DNA of 64,000 bases from Histoplasma ohiense (Eukaryota; Ascomycota; Eurotiomycetes; Onygenales; Ajellomycetaceae), in the NCBI GenBank assembly GCA_017607445.1, contig JAEVHH010000001.1, positions 62,001 to 126,000 on the forward strand, written 5' to 3'. A program made the position numbers and the translations under genes. Positions 46,601-57,834 of this stretch are shown here, piece after piece (position 1 is the stretch's first letter; the number at the start of each line of letters is the position of its first letter). The notes beneath the pieces were generated by a model. It was not told the origin of the DNA, ran no database searches, and saw only the letters and a program-made list of their open reading frames with translations.

Positions 46601-47563
46601 TGACTTTTGAAAGTCTATCAAGTAATTCACTTATTAGAGGTAGAGGGTATCAGTTCTTGATGATGATTCAATTTAACCCTTGATAGTCTACACAAAGACA
46701 GAGTCCATCATCTTTTTTGAGTATAAAGAGAATCAGTGCATCAGCTGAGCTACTGAACAGTTGTATCCACTTTTTATCTAATGCATTTTTTAAATATTCT
46801 CTTAGGGCAGCTAACTCAGTTTCAGAGAGATTGTATATCAGTATAAATGGAGATTGCACATCAGACTTGAGATCTATGTGGTGTTTCATCTCTTCTGATC
46901 TTTTCACACTTATAGCAGCTTCTTCTGAGAAGATATGTGTGTATGGCATGACATAATCAGGTAGACTGGTTGGCAAATCTGAATACACAGTCAAGAATAT
47001 ACATGAAGTATGTTTTGAGTCTTTTGAATGTTCTGTAGATAATACTACAAGCATTTCTACTCTAGCTTCTGTGAGAACTTCAGCTAGAACATCTTGTTCA
47101 GAAATAATTTGAGGCTGTTGTTCATCTTCAGAGCTTCTAAAGAAGAATTGTCCATCTGATCAATCTATAAGAGAATTTGTTTGTCTTAATCAAGGAAATT
47201 CTAATACAAGATTGTAGTTCTCCATCTTCATTGCATGAAAGGAATGAGATGTCTGCTGTGCATTACCCTTGTGATCAGTGACAGTAGTTGCAATGTTATA
47301 CTCTTCAAAGAAGTGCATTATACATTCATCAATTGACTTGATTATTTTGATTTTGCAGTGAGCAGCTTCTAGATTGTGATTCTTTGCTCAAAATTCATCA
47401 ACACAGTTCACTTCTGATTCAGAGTCTACTAGCACAAGCACTTTTTACAGATTCTTAGATGTAGCAAGTTCCACTGTGACAGTGAAGTTTAAGACATTTT
47501 TGCATTGACTTTCTGTGTTTATGACTGTCATTGTGAGCTGAATGGCATGTCTTAAGCATTTTT
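43683..47563 (-). pseudogene. pol: Gypsy-1 pol, copy B, decayed
   Basis: One frame (offset -1 from gag) from the slippery site to TAG 43683-43685. Protease region; RT with IYNLSETELAALREYLKNAL, LCVDYQGLN and intact YLDD at 46386-46397 (IVYLDDILIFSNS); RNase H near 45700-46000; integrase core near 44667-44912 (DFITGLSAST, VIVDIYTKF); the linker HKYVGLFKILNTIEKQVYKL; and a chromodomain beginning EEYQIEEILEKQ near 43980 with TGWGSSDDT...ENILNTQTF following. Stops are nearly all TGA where Arg or Trp is expected. Confidence 0.93.
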
Positions 47564-48883
47564 TGAGTTCTTTGAGTTCTTCATGTCTTTCACATTGAGT
47601 TTCAAGTCAGACTTGGTGTTTTTGGATTTGTCTTTGAATCATTTGAAACATGAATTGATGGTATGTCCTGGTCACTTGCAATAACAGCAATATTTTAATC
47701 AGATGGAGTCATCAGACTTTGTAGTGTCATTTCATCTGTATTTATTTTGTGATTTATTATCAGCATTATTTCTGTTGTTAAAGCTTTGAGTGGGGTTTTT
47801 GAAATTTGACTTCTCTTTAAGCTTCTTCCATCTCTCTGACAGATTCAATTCTGTCATTGCAAGTTTATGTAGAGTGGCATCATAGCTTAACTCTTCCAAT
47901 TTGGTTGTATATTTGTTGAATTCTTGGTGAATGGAAGGTAGAACTTTCATATAGAGATGTGATTTCTGATGGTATTTGCTATAAGAATGTCACAGATGCT
48001 CTTCAATTGATTGTAAGTGTGAAGCAAATTGTTGAACTGTCTGATCTTCTTGTTGCTCTGTTTTTCAGTACTGTCTATCAGCATCTCAGAAACTTTTATC
48101 TGAATCAGTGACTTGACATTGCATTCAACTAACAAATTCTTCTCATGGTGGCAAAGTCTGCATATCATGTGTATGTTGATATCAATGTTGTTGCATCTCA
48201 ACATTGAAATGAGTAATGGCTTTGATGATTTTTTGATGATTGTGTTTGTTGTAGTAATCAAGATCACTGGTATGGAAAGCAATAGCAGCTGTAACAAAGT
48301 TTTCAAATTCTTTCATGCTTTGATCTCAGAACTTTTCCACATCTCTTCAAGAAGAGTGATCACTCATGTCAGAATCTCAAAGTTCTAATTGTCAAAGTGG
48401 TACTCAACTATGTCTCCCACTGACAGTAGTCACAGCACTTTTCACTAAGATGTTGAGTGCTTGTAGTGTGGTTTCCAGTGGTCTGAGAATACTTGTGATA
48501 TTATTGTGGTTATCATTCACACTAGTTGCATCTTTACTGTGGTTCAGATGTGCTTCTAGTGTATTTCAGATGACTGAAATTGTTTCATTCAATTCTTATA
48601 GTAAAGTGTCACACTGTTGTTGAAGTTCTCACAATTCTTTCTCAGTCTGTAATTTTTTGATTCTTCTGGTCACAGCTATCTTCTTGATCTCAATTGTGCT
48701 GAGATCTTCAGAAGAGATATCCTCTTCTGAACTATACTCAGAGTCTGATTTTATAGAGAAAGATGATGCTTGTTGCACACTTTCAGTGACAGAAGTGTGT
48801 GTTTCACAGTTTTCTTTCATGATGTTTGTTGCTTCAGATTCAGTGGTAGCACAAGTACAGCAGATGCTGTGGGTAGAGGTCAT
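47552..48883 (-). pseudogene. gag: Gypsy-1 gag, copy B, decayed
   Basis: 1332 nt, ATG at 48883 (MTSTHSICCTCATTESEATN) to TAA 47552-47554. It shares with copies A and C the acidic N-terminus (SEYSSEEDISSEDLSTIEIK), RIKKLQTEKEL coiled coil, ELSYDATLHKLAMTELNLSE block and CCHC knuckle near 47660-47700. It ends TCA AAA AAT GCT TAA, with the slippery heptamer A_AAA_AAT at 47558-47564. Confidence 0.9.
47558..47564 (-). promoter_or_regulatory. -1 ribosomal frameshift heptamer, Gypsy-1 copy B
   Basis: A_AAA_AAT in the gag frame, two codons before TAA. It corresponds to A_AAA_AAC of copy A, with a C-to-T change. Confidence 0.78.
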
Positions 48884-48930
48884 GACTATTACTCAATGAA
48901 CTGTCTCTCAAAGATTGAGTGATTAGAAAC

Positions 48931-49203
48931 TGTGAGATGTAGTGACAGTGTGAAGAGTAACAGTAGAAGATAGTTTATAGCATAGCAGAGATAATAGTAA
49001 TATATTGTAGAGTGTAATATAGTATAGTAGTGTAATGTAGCATAGTGTAGCTAATCACTAAGGAAGAAAAGAAAGAGAAAGAAGATGTGTGAAATACATA
49101 CATCGATATATATATACATATAGAAATAGCGGTAGCGAGAGTATAATGGAAAGAGGTAAGAATAAGCGAAGATAATAAGGAAATAATAAATGAGTGCATT
49201 ACA
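48931..49203 (-). repeat. 5' LTR of Gypsy-1 copy B
   Basis: 273 bp, same length as its partner. It ends against the AAGAA duplication. Confidence 0.93.
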
Positions 49204-49208
49204 AAGAA

Positions 49209-49248
49209 GAAGAAGAAGAAAGTTGAAGAAGAAGAAGAAATGATCTAA
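49209..49248 (+). pseudogene. 3' end of the Lys/Glu-rich ORF after Gypsy-1 copy B
   Basis: In-frame continuation of the ORF ending at 41770: a short Lys run, VEEEEEMI and TAA. The continuity over the 5-bp duplication supports a coding origin for the older sequence. Confidence 0.5.
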
Positions 49249-49767
49249 GAAAAAAATTTTTTTTTTACATATTTGTTTTTTAATATTTTTATTAAATTAA
49301 TTGTATTATTATCTGTCAGAGATTACAAATTTTTTATTTGATATTTTACATTATGCAATTCTTTGTTGTGAGAATATATTATTGTAGTGATATTATGCTC
49401 ATGATATATATATATATATATATGTGTATGTATACTGTAAGGTGTGTGTGACTTTACATATAGTATTGGTAAACAATGAAAGGTGATAAATTCATACTGC
49501 GGAATTGTGATATATTAGAGATAGATAATATATCTAATGAATCAACTTTTCAATACTTATAAACCTTAATAATATCTTTAATATTTTAATTATCATTCTT
49601 TTCTATTTTATCATAATTTTGTTGTTGTTTATAAATATATTCTACTAGTGTTCTAACCAATTAGAGTGGGTTAATGAAAAGAGAGTAAAAAAAAACTCAA
49701 CAAATTTCTTAACTTTATTATCCTCAGAATTCATTCCACACATAATTTCTCATCATTTATATTCATC
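49249..49767. other. AT-rich upstream region of the hAT transposase
   Basis: No ORF. It contains (AT)n near 49409 and T-rich tracts, and probably held the transposase promoter. No terminal inverted repeat is visible here, so the left element end must lie elsewhere. Confidence 0.5.
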
Positions 49768-52162
49768 ATGGCAACTTCAGTAATTGCTGAATCAGAGAAT
49801 TCATCACCTTCTTTAATGAAGATTCAAGATCTTATAGAAATAAGAGTGGATCAAACAATTTATATTATTTACAAGTTCTCACAAGATGAGCTCTTTCAAG
49901 TCTGATGGATGCACACTTTCTTTTTTCTTGATGATGAAAAACAATGCAATCTATGAAAAAGCCAGTATAGACAATGAGAAGATCTATGGAAAAACTTTCA
50001 ACAAGTTGCTGTAAAGATCACTGAAGAGTCATTTCTCTGCTGTAATCATTGCAACTTCATACAAAAACATCCATTCTGAAGTGGACATGAATCAGAAGAA
50101 ATCACATGATATTTGAAATCTGCTGATTGTCTACAGTTTAGAGGAAAACATTAGAATATTCTTCATGAACTGATACTTATATCATCTACTCTCATTAATG
50201 GTAACAATATTTGGTAATGCTTATGTACTATTTTGCAGGAAAACATGTGAAAACAACAACAAATTGCTGCTGATCTTTCAATTTCAACTCTTTCATCAGA
50301 CAACTTTTGAGAACAACTTCTACATCTATATATATTCTTGAATCTTCCACTGTGTGCTGTTGAAAACTCGGAATTTTGAACTTTACTTCAAATGCTTAAT
50401 TCATATATTCAAATTCCTCATCAATCCAGTCTCTGCTCTTCTCTGAATACACATTACAACAATAATATGCAATAACTTGAACTTCTGTTGAAGAAACAAC
50501 AGAAGATATCACTGACAGTGGATGCATGAACAAGCATCAACAATCTATCCTTTTTGAATGCAGTTTGTTATTTTATTGATGAGGATTGAAATTATAAAGA
50601 GAAATTGATTGGCTTTGAACAATTGAAGAGCAGTCATACAGATGAATATATGACTGATGTTCTCATAACAATCATTAAAAATGATTACTGAGATATTTCA
50701 TCAGATCTTCTTGCAATCATGACAGACAATGCAGCAAATAACTTGATTATGATGCAGAGTCTGAAATAAAAACTGGTATTGTATAGATGAAATGGTAAAT
50801 GTGGACATATTCTCTGTATTGCACATGTTATTCAGCTTGTTGTTCAAGTATTGATTAAAGGTCTGAATATTGAACCTGAAAACACAGAACTGATCAGTTG
50901 TTTTGATGAGAATGATGTTGAAATTGTTACTCACATCACATTCTCATCAACTCTTCACAAGGTAATGATATTTGATAATGCTTCAGTGAAAATTGATCAA
51001 TTTGCTAACTATCTCATTATCTTTTTTAGATTTGTCACATTGTCAATGCAATCAGTACTTCTCTCAAACAACAACAACAATTCCATAATATTCAAGCCAC
51101 ACACAACTCAGTTCCTTCTCTTAATATGATATAAAATGTTCAAACATGGTGGAGTTCTATCTATAAGATGGCAGTTCAAGCACTTTGACTAAAAGATGCT
51201 GTGAATCATTGAGTTCAGAATTCTGAGTGAGAGAAAATTTGTGCTCTGAAACTTTCTGATACAGAGTGGACACAGTTAAAATATGTTGTTGAACTGTTGT
51301 TTATCTTTTACAAAACAACAAAGACTGTGTCTATTACAGTAACATCAATGATGCAAGCTTCTTGGTGAGTATACAACAGTTTATTTACTCATTTGAAAAT
51401 GCAGATGATTCATGTATGAGAAGAACAATTCTGAGATAGAGTTATTTCTGCAGCAATTGAAAGAGTGTGAGACAAACTTGCAGAATATTATGTGAGAATC
51501 AATCAATCATTTGCTGATTACTATACTGTTGCTGCTGTACTTGATCTCTCTCATCGAATCAATGCATATACTCCCGGGGATTGGATGGTGGAAGAACGAC
51601 AAATCTATGTTGATATAGCTTGGACATACTACAATGACAACTATCAACAATATGAACAGAATAATACTCAAATTGAAGAGTCAATAGAGCATGATTCTTT
51701 GATTAGTAACTTTTTTTTTATAATACTCACTGAGATATTGATATTAATCTGTTACTAATATTGATTAAGGATTTGCACTTGTTGATTGCTGCTGAAAATC
51801 TGAGCAAACAAAATTCTTGCAACACTGAATTTGACTGCTATCTATATGATGATTCTGTTAATATCAAAGAAAAATCTATTTTAGATCTGTGGAGGATGAT
51901 CAGCAGTCAGTATTCAACAGTGACAATGATAGCACACAATATTCTGACAATTCCATTGACAGAAGTTGATATGAAGAGAAAGTTTAACTCAAGTTGAGAT
52001 ATTTGTCACTATCACTGTGATCAATTGCAAGGAGAAACTGTAAAGAAATTGATGATGGTTAAGCATGAAAAAGAAAAAGAAATTATTGATAAGAATTCTA
52101 TTGTGACAGAATTCTCTTCTAATGATATAGTGGAGGAAAAAATTGACCATGATTGTATATAG
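49768..52162 (+). pseudogene. hAT-family transposase, decayed
   Basis: Would cut and paste elements bearing the TAGACTGGCC ends. Starts MATSVIAESEN. A BED-like zinc finger (CNHCN) lies near 50040. The RNase H-like catalytic domain reads LTVDA-TSINNLSFLNAVCY near 50510, GFEQLKSSHTDEYMTDVLI near 50610 and AIMTDNAANN near 50715, then CIAHVIQLVVQVLIKG near 50820. A 68-bp intron (50962-51029, GTAATG...CTAAC...TTTTAG) follows. The C-terminal dimerisation region runs SILDLWRMISSQYSTVT and ILTIPLTEVDMKRKFNSS near 51870-51990. TGA codons occur at many Trp/Arg positions, with a frame change near 51690-51760. All motifs are standard for hAT; the reading is inactive. Confidence 0.88.
50962..51029 (+). 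other. Spliceosomal intron in the hAT transposase
   Basis: GT...AG, 68 bp, with branch motif GCTAAC at 51004-51009 and a T run before the AG. It interrupts the protein exactly between LHK and the following FVTLSMQS block. Size and signals are typical of filamentous ascomycetes. Confidence 0.6.
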
Positions 52163-52501
52163 TATTAATGAGCTTGTGAGTGTTACCAATAATCATTATC
52201 AATTGTCATGTATTACATAATCATCAGAACAGGACCAAACTTGAGCTAAAATCATGATCAGTCCCAGGTCACATTCTTGTTTTTCATAGTCAGTCACTTT
52301 GCATGGAATAATAAATTTTGTTGATTTCATAATAGTCATGTTAGATCTAAATCTGGTTCTTTTACACTTTATTTCTGAAAATTTTGATCCCTTTACACTC
52401 CCATTCTGATTCTGGTCCCACTGGAAATCACGCCAAGAAATGGACTGGGACCAAATCAAACCAAACCAAACATGAAATTCATGGTCCCACCGGCCAGCCT
52501 A
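52163..52501. repeat. Right end of the autonomous-type hAT element
   Basis: Collinear with the right sub-terminal region of the two minisatellite hAT elements (ATTACATAATCATCAGAACAGG..., GTCAGTCACTTTGCATG, CACTCCCATTCTGAT) and ends ATGGTCCCACCGGCCAGCCTA. The transposase stop lies only about 340 bp inside this terminus, so transposase and end belong together. Confidence 0.85.
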
Positions 52502-53426
52502 GGTGTGTGAATGACATTCTCAGATATCTAACTCAAAAGAAGCTAGCAGCTGTCCACTGTCTTAGCAACAGATGTCACAGAAACACTCAGAAGTGACAAT
52601 CATCATCAACACAGTCAGCATCAATAATCACAGTGATGATATCTACATTATCCACTCAATCAACTCAGTCAACACAGCTCACTGAGCTAGCACTCTGCAA
52701 GCAGATGACTACTCAGAGCTTTATCAGTGAAAAGAATATCATCTGATAGATGATCTGCATCAGACAATGCTCAGTCTGCACAGCAGAGTGGCAGTATAGT
52801 CAAACAGTCAAAAAACAATCTAGTCTCAGCATACAGACAACAGATCTGAGACTTTTCAATCTCATTCTGCAGATGAACTTTGACAGCAGCTCATCAAGTG
52901 ACTTCTCATACTAGAATATCAATATTAGTGATATGACTGATGCTACAGAAACAATCAGCAGAAAAATCACTCTCTGCAGATCTTTTGAGCAAATACAATC
53001 AGAGCAGTTCTCTGTCACACAGCAGCTCTACAGCTTGCTTTCAAACAGAGCTGTGAAGTGATCTGTATACAGAAGTCTTACACACATTCTGATATCAAGA
53101 CTTCTAATCACTCAGCATATGAGTGCTTTGCACTCATAGATCACTGAGATGACACTATTCTGAAGCAGTGAGAGAAGAAGAGGCCTCAGATCATAATATA
53201 TATATACAAAAATTCAAAAATAAGAACACAGCAACACTGATCTGTGCAAAACAGAAATCTGCTGTGAATCAGTGTCAATGACTGTCACATTTTCAATGTG
53301 TACAGACAGTCTGAGACAGACACAGTCATGAACTATCTGATCAATTTAAGCTCACCAACCCACTGTCTAGTAGATGGGGATTTCAATGTATGATATGATA
53401 TCTTTGAATCAGAAGCAGTGAATCTG
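52502..53426 (+). pseudogene. Second LINE family: endonuclease-domain fragment
   Basis: Decayed EEP endonuclease of a Tad-like LINE distinct from the full-length copy. Readable blocks: KTSNHSAYECFALIDH near 53105, KKRPQIIIYIQ near 53180, then in the adjacent frame RTQQH-SVQNRNLL, ISVNDCHIFNVYRQSETDTV and NYLINLSSPTHCLVDGDFNV, with the GDFN metal-binding motif at 53376-53387, followed by YDIFESEAVNL. Gypsy-1 copy C cuts it there. The upstream 450 bp is probably the same element but too decayed to assign. TGA stops at Trp positions. Confidence 0.72.
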
Positions 53427-53694
53427 TGTAATGCACTCGTTTATTATTTCCTTATTATCTTTGCTTATTCTTACCTCTTTCCATTATACTCTTGCTACCG
53501 CTATTTCTATATGTATATATATATCGATGTATGTATTTCGCACATCTTCTTTCTCTTTCTTTTCTTCCTTAGCAATTAGCTACACTACGCTACATTATGC
53601 TACTATATTACACTCTACAATATATTACTATTATCTCCACTACACTATAAACTATCTTCTACTGTTACTCTTCACACTGTCACTACACCTCACA
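53427..53694 (+). repeat. 5' LTR of Gypsy-1 copy C
   Basis: TGTAATGCACTCG...ACACCTCACA, 268 bp, opposite orientation to copies A and B. The internal sequence starts GTTTCTAATCACTCAATC. Confidence 0.93.
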
Positions 53695-54717
53695 GTTTCT
53701 AATCACTCAATCTTCAAGAGATGATCCATTGAGTAATAGTCATGGCCTCTATCCACAGCATCCACCATACTCATGCTACTGCTGAATCTGAAGCAACAAA
53801 CACCATGGAAGAAAACCATGAAATGCACACTCCTGCCACTGAAAGTGTGCAACAAGCATCATCTTTCTCTATGGAATCAGACTCTGAGCATAGTTCAGAA
53901 GGAGATATCTCTTCTGAAGACCTCAGTGCAATTGAGACTGAGAAGATCACTGTGGCCAGAAGAATCAAAAAATTACAGACTGAGAAAGAATTGCAAGAAC
54001 TCCAACAGCAGTGCAATACTTTACTACAGAAATTGAATGAAACAATTCCAGTCATCTGAAATACACTAGAAGCACATCTGAACCACAGTAGAGATGCAAC
54101 TAGTATGAATGATAACTGCAATAACATCACAAGTATTCTCAGATCACTGAAAGTCACACTACAAGCACTCAACATCTTAGTGGAAAGCACTGTGACTACT
54201 GTCAGTGGAAGACATAGTCAGGTACCACTTTGACAATTAGAACTTTGAGATCCCAGCATGAGTGATCACTCTTCTCAGAGAGATGTGAAAAAGTTCCAAG
54301 ATCAAAACATAAAAGAATTTGAAAACTTTGTTACAGCTGCTATCACTTTCCATGCCAGTGATCTTGATTATTACAATGAACACAATCATTGAAAGATCAT
54401 CGAAGCTGTTACTCATTTCAATGTTGAGATGCAACAACATTGATATCAACATACACATGATATGCAGACTTTGCCACCATGGGAAGAATTTGTTAGTTGG
54501 ATGCAATGTCAAGTCACTGATCCAGATAAAAGTTTCTGAGATGTCAATAGACAGTACTGGAAAACAGAGCAACAAGAAGATCAGACAGTTCAACAATTTG
54601 CTTCACACTTACAATCAATTGAAGAGCATCTGTGACATCTTTATAGTGAATATCATTGGAAATCACATCTCTATATGAAAGTTCTGCCTTCCATTCACTG
54701 AGAATTCAACAAATATG

Positions 54718-56313
54718 TAGACTGGCCGTGTGACCATGCATGGGACTGGGACTAAATATTTCTCCAGTCCCATTATCAAATTTCTTAGTCCTGGTCCCAT
54801 ATAGTGTTTATTAAATTAGTCACTTTACACTGTTTATATTATAAATCTAGTCCCAGGTCATGTTCTTCTTATAAATTACTGATTCTGGTCCCATTTGGTC
54901 CCATTTTGTTAAAATGGGACCAAATGGGACCATGATTTACCCTATATAGATGATATAATGCTATGAGCGTTACCAAAAATCATTACCTATCAAAAGAAGT
55001 TTAGTGTGTTTATGCTCTAGTTCTATTTTGAACTAGTAATGATAGTGATAGATAGATTCGCCGCGGTAGATAGGTTGGCAGCGATAGATTAGCAGCGATA
55101 GATTAGCAGCGATAGATTAGCAGCGATAGATTAGCAGCAATAGATTAGCAGCGATAGATTAGCAGCGATAGATAGATTAGCAGCAGCAATAGATTAGCAG
55201 CAATAGATAGATTGGCAGCAGCAATAGATTAGCAGCAATAGATAGATTGGCAGTGGTAGATAAATTGGCAGCGATAGATAGGTTGGCAGCAATAGATTAG
55301 CAGTGATAGATTAGCAGCGATAGATTAGCAGCGATAGATAGATTGGCAGTGATAGATAGGTTGGCAGTGATAGATTAGCAGTGATAGATAGCTTAGTAGT
55401 GAGGGATAGCTTAGCAGCAAGGGATAGCTTAGCAGTGAGAGATAGCTTAGCAGTGAGAGATAGCTTAGCAGTGAAGGATAGATTAGCAGCGATAGATAGA
55501 TTAGCAGCAGCAATAGATTAGCAGCGATAGATAGATTGGCAGCAGCAATAGATTAGCAGCAATAGATAGATTGGCAGTGGTAGATAAATTGGCAGCGATA
55601 GATAGGTTGGCAGCGATAGCTTAGCAGCGAGGGATAGCTTGCAGCAATAGATAGGTTGGCAGCGGCGATAGCTTAGCAGCGAGGGATAGCTTAGCAGCGA
55701 GGGATAGCTTAGCAGCGAGGGATAGCTTAGCAGCGAGGGATAGCTTAGCAGCGAGGGATAGCTTAGCAGCAAGGGATAGCTTGCAGCAATAGATAGGTTG
55801 GCAGCAATAGCTTAGCAGCGAGGGATAGCTTGCAGCAATAGATAGGTTGGCAGCGGCGATAGCTTAGCAGCGAGGGATAGCTTAGCAGCGAGGGATAGCT
55901 TAGCAGCGAGGGATAGCTTAGCAGCGAGGGATAGCTTAGCAGCGAGGGATAGCTTAGCAGCGAGGGATAGCTTAGCAGCGAGGGATAGATTGACAGCACT
56001 AGATAGAGGCAATATCTCCACCAATCATATCATCAGATTGATATCTAAGATATGTATTATATAATCATCAGAATGGGACCAAACCTCAGTCAAAATCATA
56101 GTCAGTCCCAGGTCATGTTCTTATTTTTGATAGTCAGTCACTTTACATGAAATATCAAGATTTATTAGTCCCATTTCACTCATGTTCTAATAATTCTAGT
56201 CACTTTACACTCCCATTCTGATCCTGGTCTCACTGAAAATCACGCCAAGAAATGGACTGGGACCAAACCAAACCAAACCAAACATGAAATTCATGGTCCC
56301 ACCGGCCAGCCTA
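54718..56313. mobile_element. Non-autonomous hAT element with internal minisatellite, copy 2
   Basis: TAGACTGGCCGTGTGACC...GGTCCCACCGGCCAGCCTA, 1596 bp, with a perfect 8-bp duplication CAAATATG (54710-54717 and 56314-56321). The empty site is seen in Gypsy-1 copy B as CAAATATACAACC, which confirms the ends to the base. It is nearly identical to copy 1 outside the minisatellite, so it is young. No coding capacity; it presumably used the hAT transposase in trans. Confidence 0.97.
55039..56009. repeat. Minisatellite inside hAT element copy 2
   Basis: Same 14-bp and 18-bp unit families as in copy 1 but about 143 bp longer, mainly through more GAGGGATAGCTTAGCAGC units on the right. CpG retained. 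Confidence 0.93.
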
Positions 56314-56664
56314 CAAATATGCAACCAAATTGGAAGAGTTAAGCTATAATGCCACTCTACATAAACTTGCAATGACAGAATTGAATCTGTCAGAGAGATG
56401 GAAAAAGCTTAAAGAGAAGTCAAATTTCAAAAACCCCACTCAAAGCTTTAACAACAGAAATAATGCTGATAATAGATCACAAAACAAATACAGATGGAAT
56501 GACACTACAAAGTTCAATGACTCCACTCAATCAAAATATTGCTGTTATTGCAAGTGATCAGAACATACCATCAATTTGTGTTTCAAACAACTCAAAGACA
56601 AATCCAAAAACACCAAGTTCAACTCAAAACTCAATATGAAAGACACAAAGAACTCAAAGAACTC

Positions 56665-56671
56665 AAAAAAT
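56665..56671 (+). promoter_or_regulatory. -1 ribosomal frameshift heptamer, Gypsy-1 copy C
   Basis: A_AAA_AAT in the gag frame, two codons before TAA at 56675-56677. The pol frame (56539 onward) overlaps gag here by about 140 nt in the -1 frame. Confidence 0.78.
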
Positions 56672-57237
56672 GCTTAAAATATATCATTCAGCTCACAATG
56701 ACAGTCATAAATACAGAAAGTCAATGCAAAAACACCTTAAACTTCACTGTCACAGTGAAACTTACTACATCTAAGAATCTGCAAAAAGTGCTTGTGCTAG
56801 TAGACTCTGAGTCAGAAGTGAACTGTGTCAATGAATTTTGAACAAAAAATCACAATCTAGAAACTGCTCACTGCAAAATCAAAATGATCAAGTTGATTGA
56901 TGAATGCATAATGCACTCCTTTGAAGAGTATAACATTGCAACTACTGTCACTGATCACAAGAGTAATATACAGCAGACATCTCATTCCTTTCATGTGATG
57001 AAGATGAAGGACTACAGTCTTGTATTAGAATTTCCTTGATTAAGACAAACAAATTCTCTTATAGATTGATCAGATGGACAATTCTTCTTTAGAAGCTCTG
57101 AAGATGAACAACAGCCTCAAATTATTTCTGAACAAGATGTCTTAGCTGAAGTTCTCACAGAAGCTAGAGTAGAAATGCTTGTAGTATTATCTACAGAATG
57201 TTCAAAAGACTCAAAGCATGCTTCACACATATTCTCA
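56672..57237 (+). pseudogene. pol: Gypsy-1 pol, copy C, protease part
   Basis: In the -1 frame: LTMTVINTESQ, LNFTVTVKLTTSKNLQKVL, then LVDSESEVNCVNEF at about 56800-56841, where the aspartic protease triplet DSG has become DSE. TGA codons follow. The segment ends in the sequence leading to the RT (LVVLSTECSKDSKHASH) where Gypsy-2 copy 3 is inserted; it resumes at 63448. Confidence 0.85.
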
Positions 57238-57834
57238 TGTGACGGGTTAGCACTCATTAGTAATTAACTTACGCAACCAACTCCCCTTCTGCACCCGCTT
57301 GTTCCTGGCTGTTGTCACCTCATATAACCCTCAATGTTCTTCCACTCCATGCTCTGTGCTTGTGTAGTTTCTAACAATTCTTTCACATAGCTCTTAACAT
57401 TCTTCCATTTCATGCTCTGCACTTATATAGTCTCTAATGATTCTTCTGTGTAGCTTCTTACATTCTTCTGCTCTGTGTTCTGCACTCATATAGTCTCTAA
57501 TGATTCTTCCACATAGCTTCTTATGTTCTCCCACTCTGTGTTCCACACTCATGAAGTCTCTAACAATTCTTCTGTGTAGCTCTCAATGATTCCTCCACCC
57601 CACATTCCACACTCACATAACTTCTAATGATTCTTACACATACCTCTTAATGTTCTTCCACTCTGCACTCCACTGTGGAGCAGCTTCTGATATTCTTCCA
57701 CTCTGAACTTTTCTCTATAAGAACCCCCTTCATACAATCTTTTCTTCTGATTTCTTTTCTCTTTCTTTTCTTAATCAATTTGTAATCTGTAATTAGAATA
57801 GTATCAAATTGTTAATTGAAGTATGTCTGTTACA
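57238..57834 (+). repeat. 5' LTR of Gypsy-2 copy 3
   Basis: 597 bp, TGTGACGGG...TCTGTTACA, with 63-bp internal tandem units. The TATAA box at 57716-57720 lies 57 nt before the presumed transcript start AATCAATTTGTAA (57773-57785), leaving a 62-nt R-U5 segment. Confidence 0.93.

Larger units (their letters stand above)
41771..49203 (-). mobile_element. Ty3/Gypsy chromovirus Gypsy-1, copy B, complete but decayed
   Basis: Two 273-bp LTRs, 7433 bp, flanked by a perfect duplication AAGAA (41766-41770 and 49204-49208) inside the Lys/Glu-coding tract of the older ORF. Same order as copy A, and gag is identical in length. Less mutated than copy A at key sites (RT YLDD intact, chromodomain in one frame with integrase), but still full of TGA codons. 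Confidence 0.95.
53742..56677 (+). pseudogene. gag: Gypsy-1 gag, copy C, interrupted by a hAT element
   Basis: ATG (MASIHSIHHTHATAESEATN) and 106 codons open before the first TGA, making this the best preserved N-terminus of the family: acidic, with SEHSSEGDISSEDLSAIETE and a coiled coil RIKKLQTEKELQELQQQ. Capsid-like region to 54717, hAT insertion to 56313, then from 56322 ATKLEELSYNATLHKLAM, the CCHC knuckle near 56537 (YCCYCK-SEH) and the end TCA AAA AAT GCT TAA (TAA 56675-56677). Nonfunctional because of the insertion and TGA codons. Confidence 0.92.
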
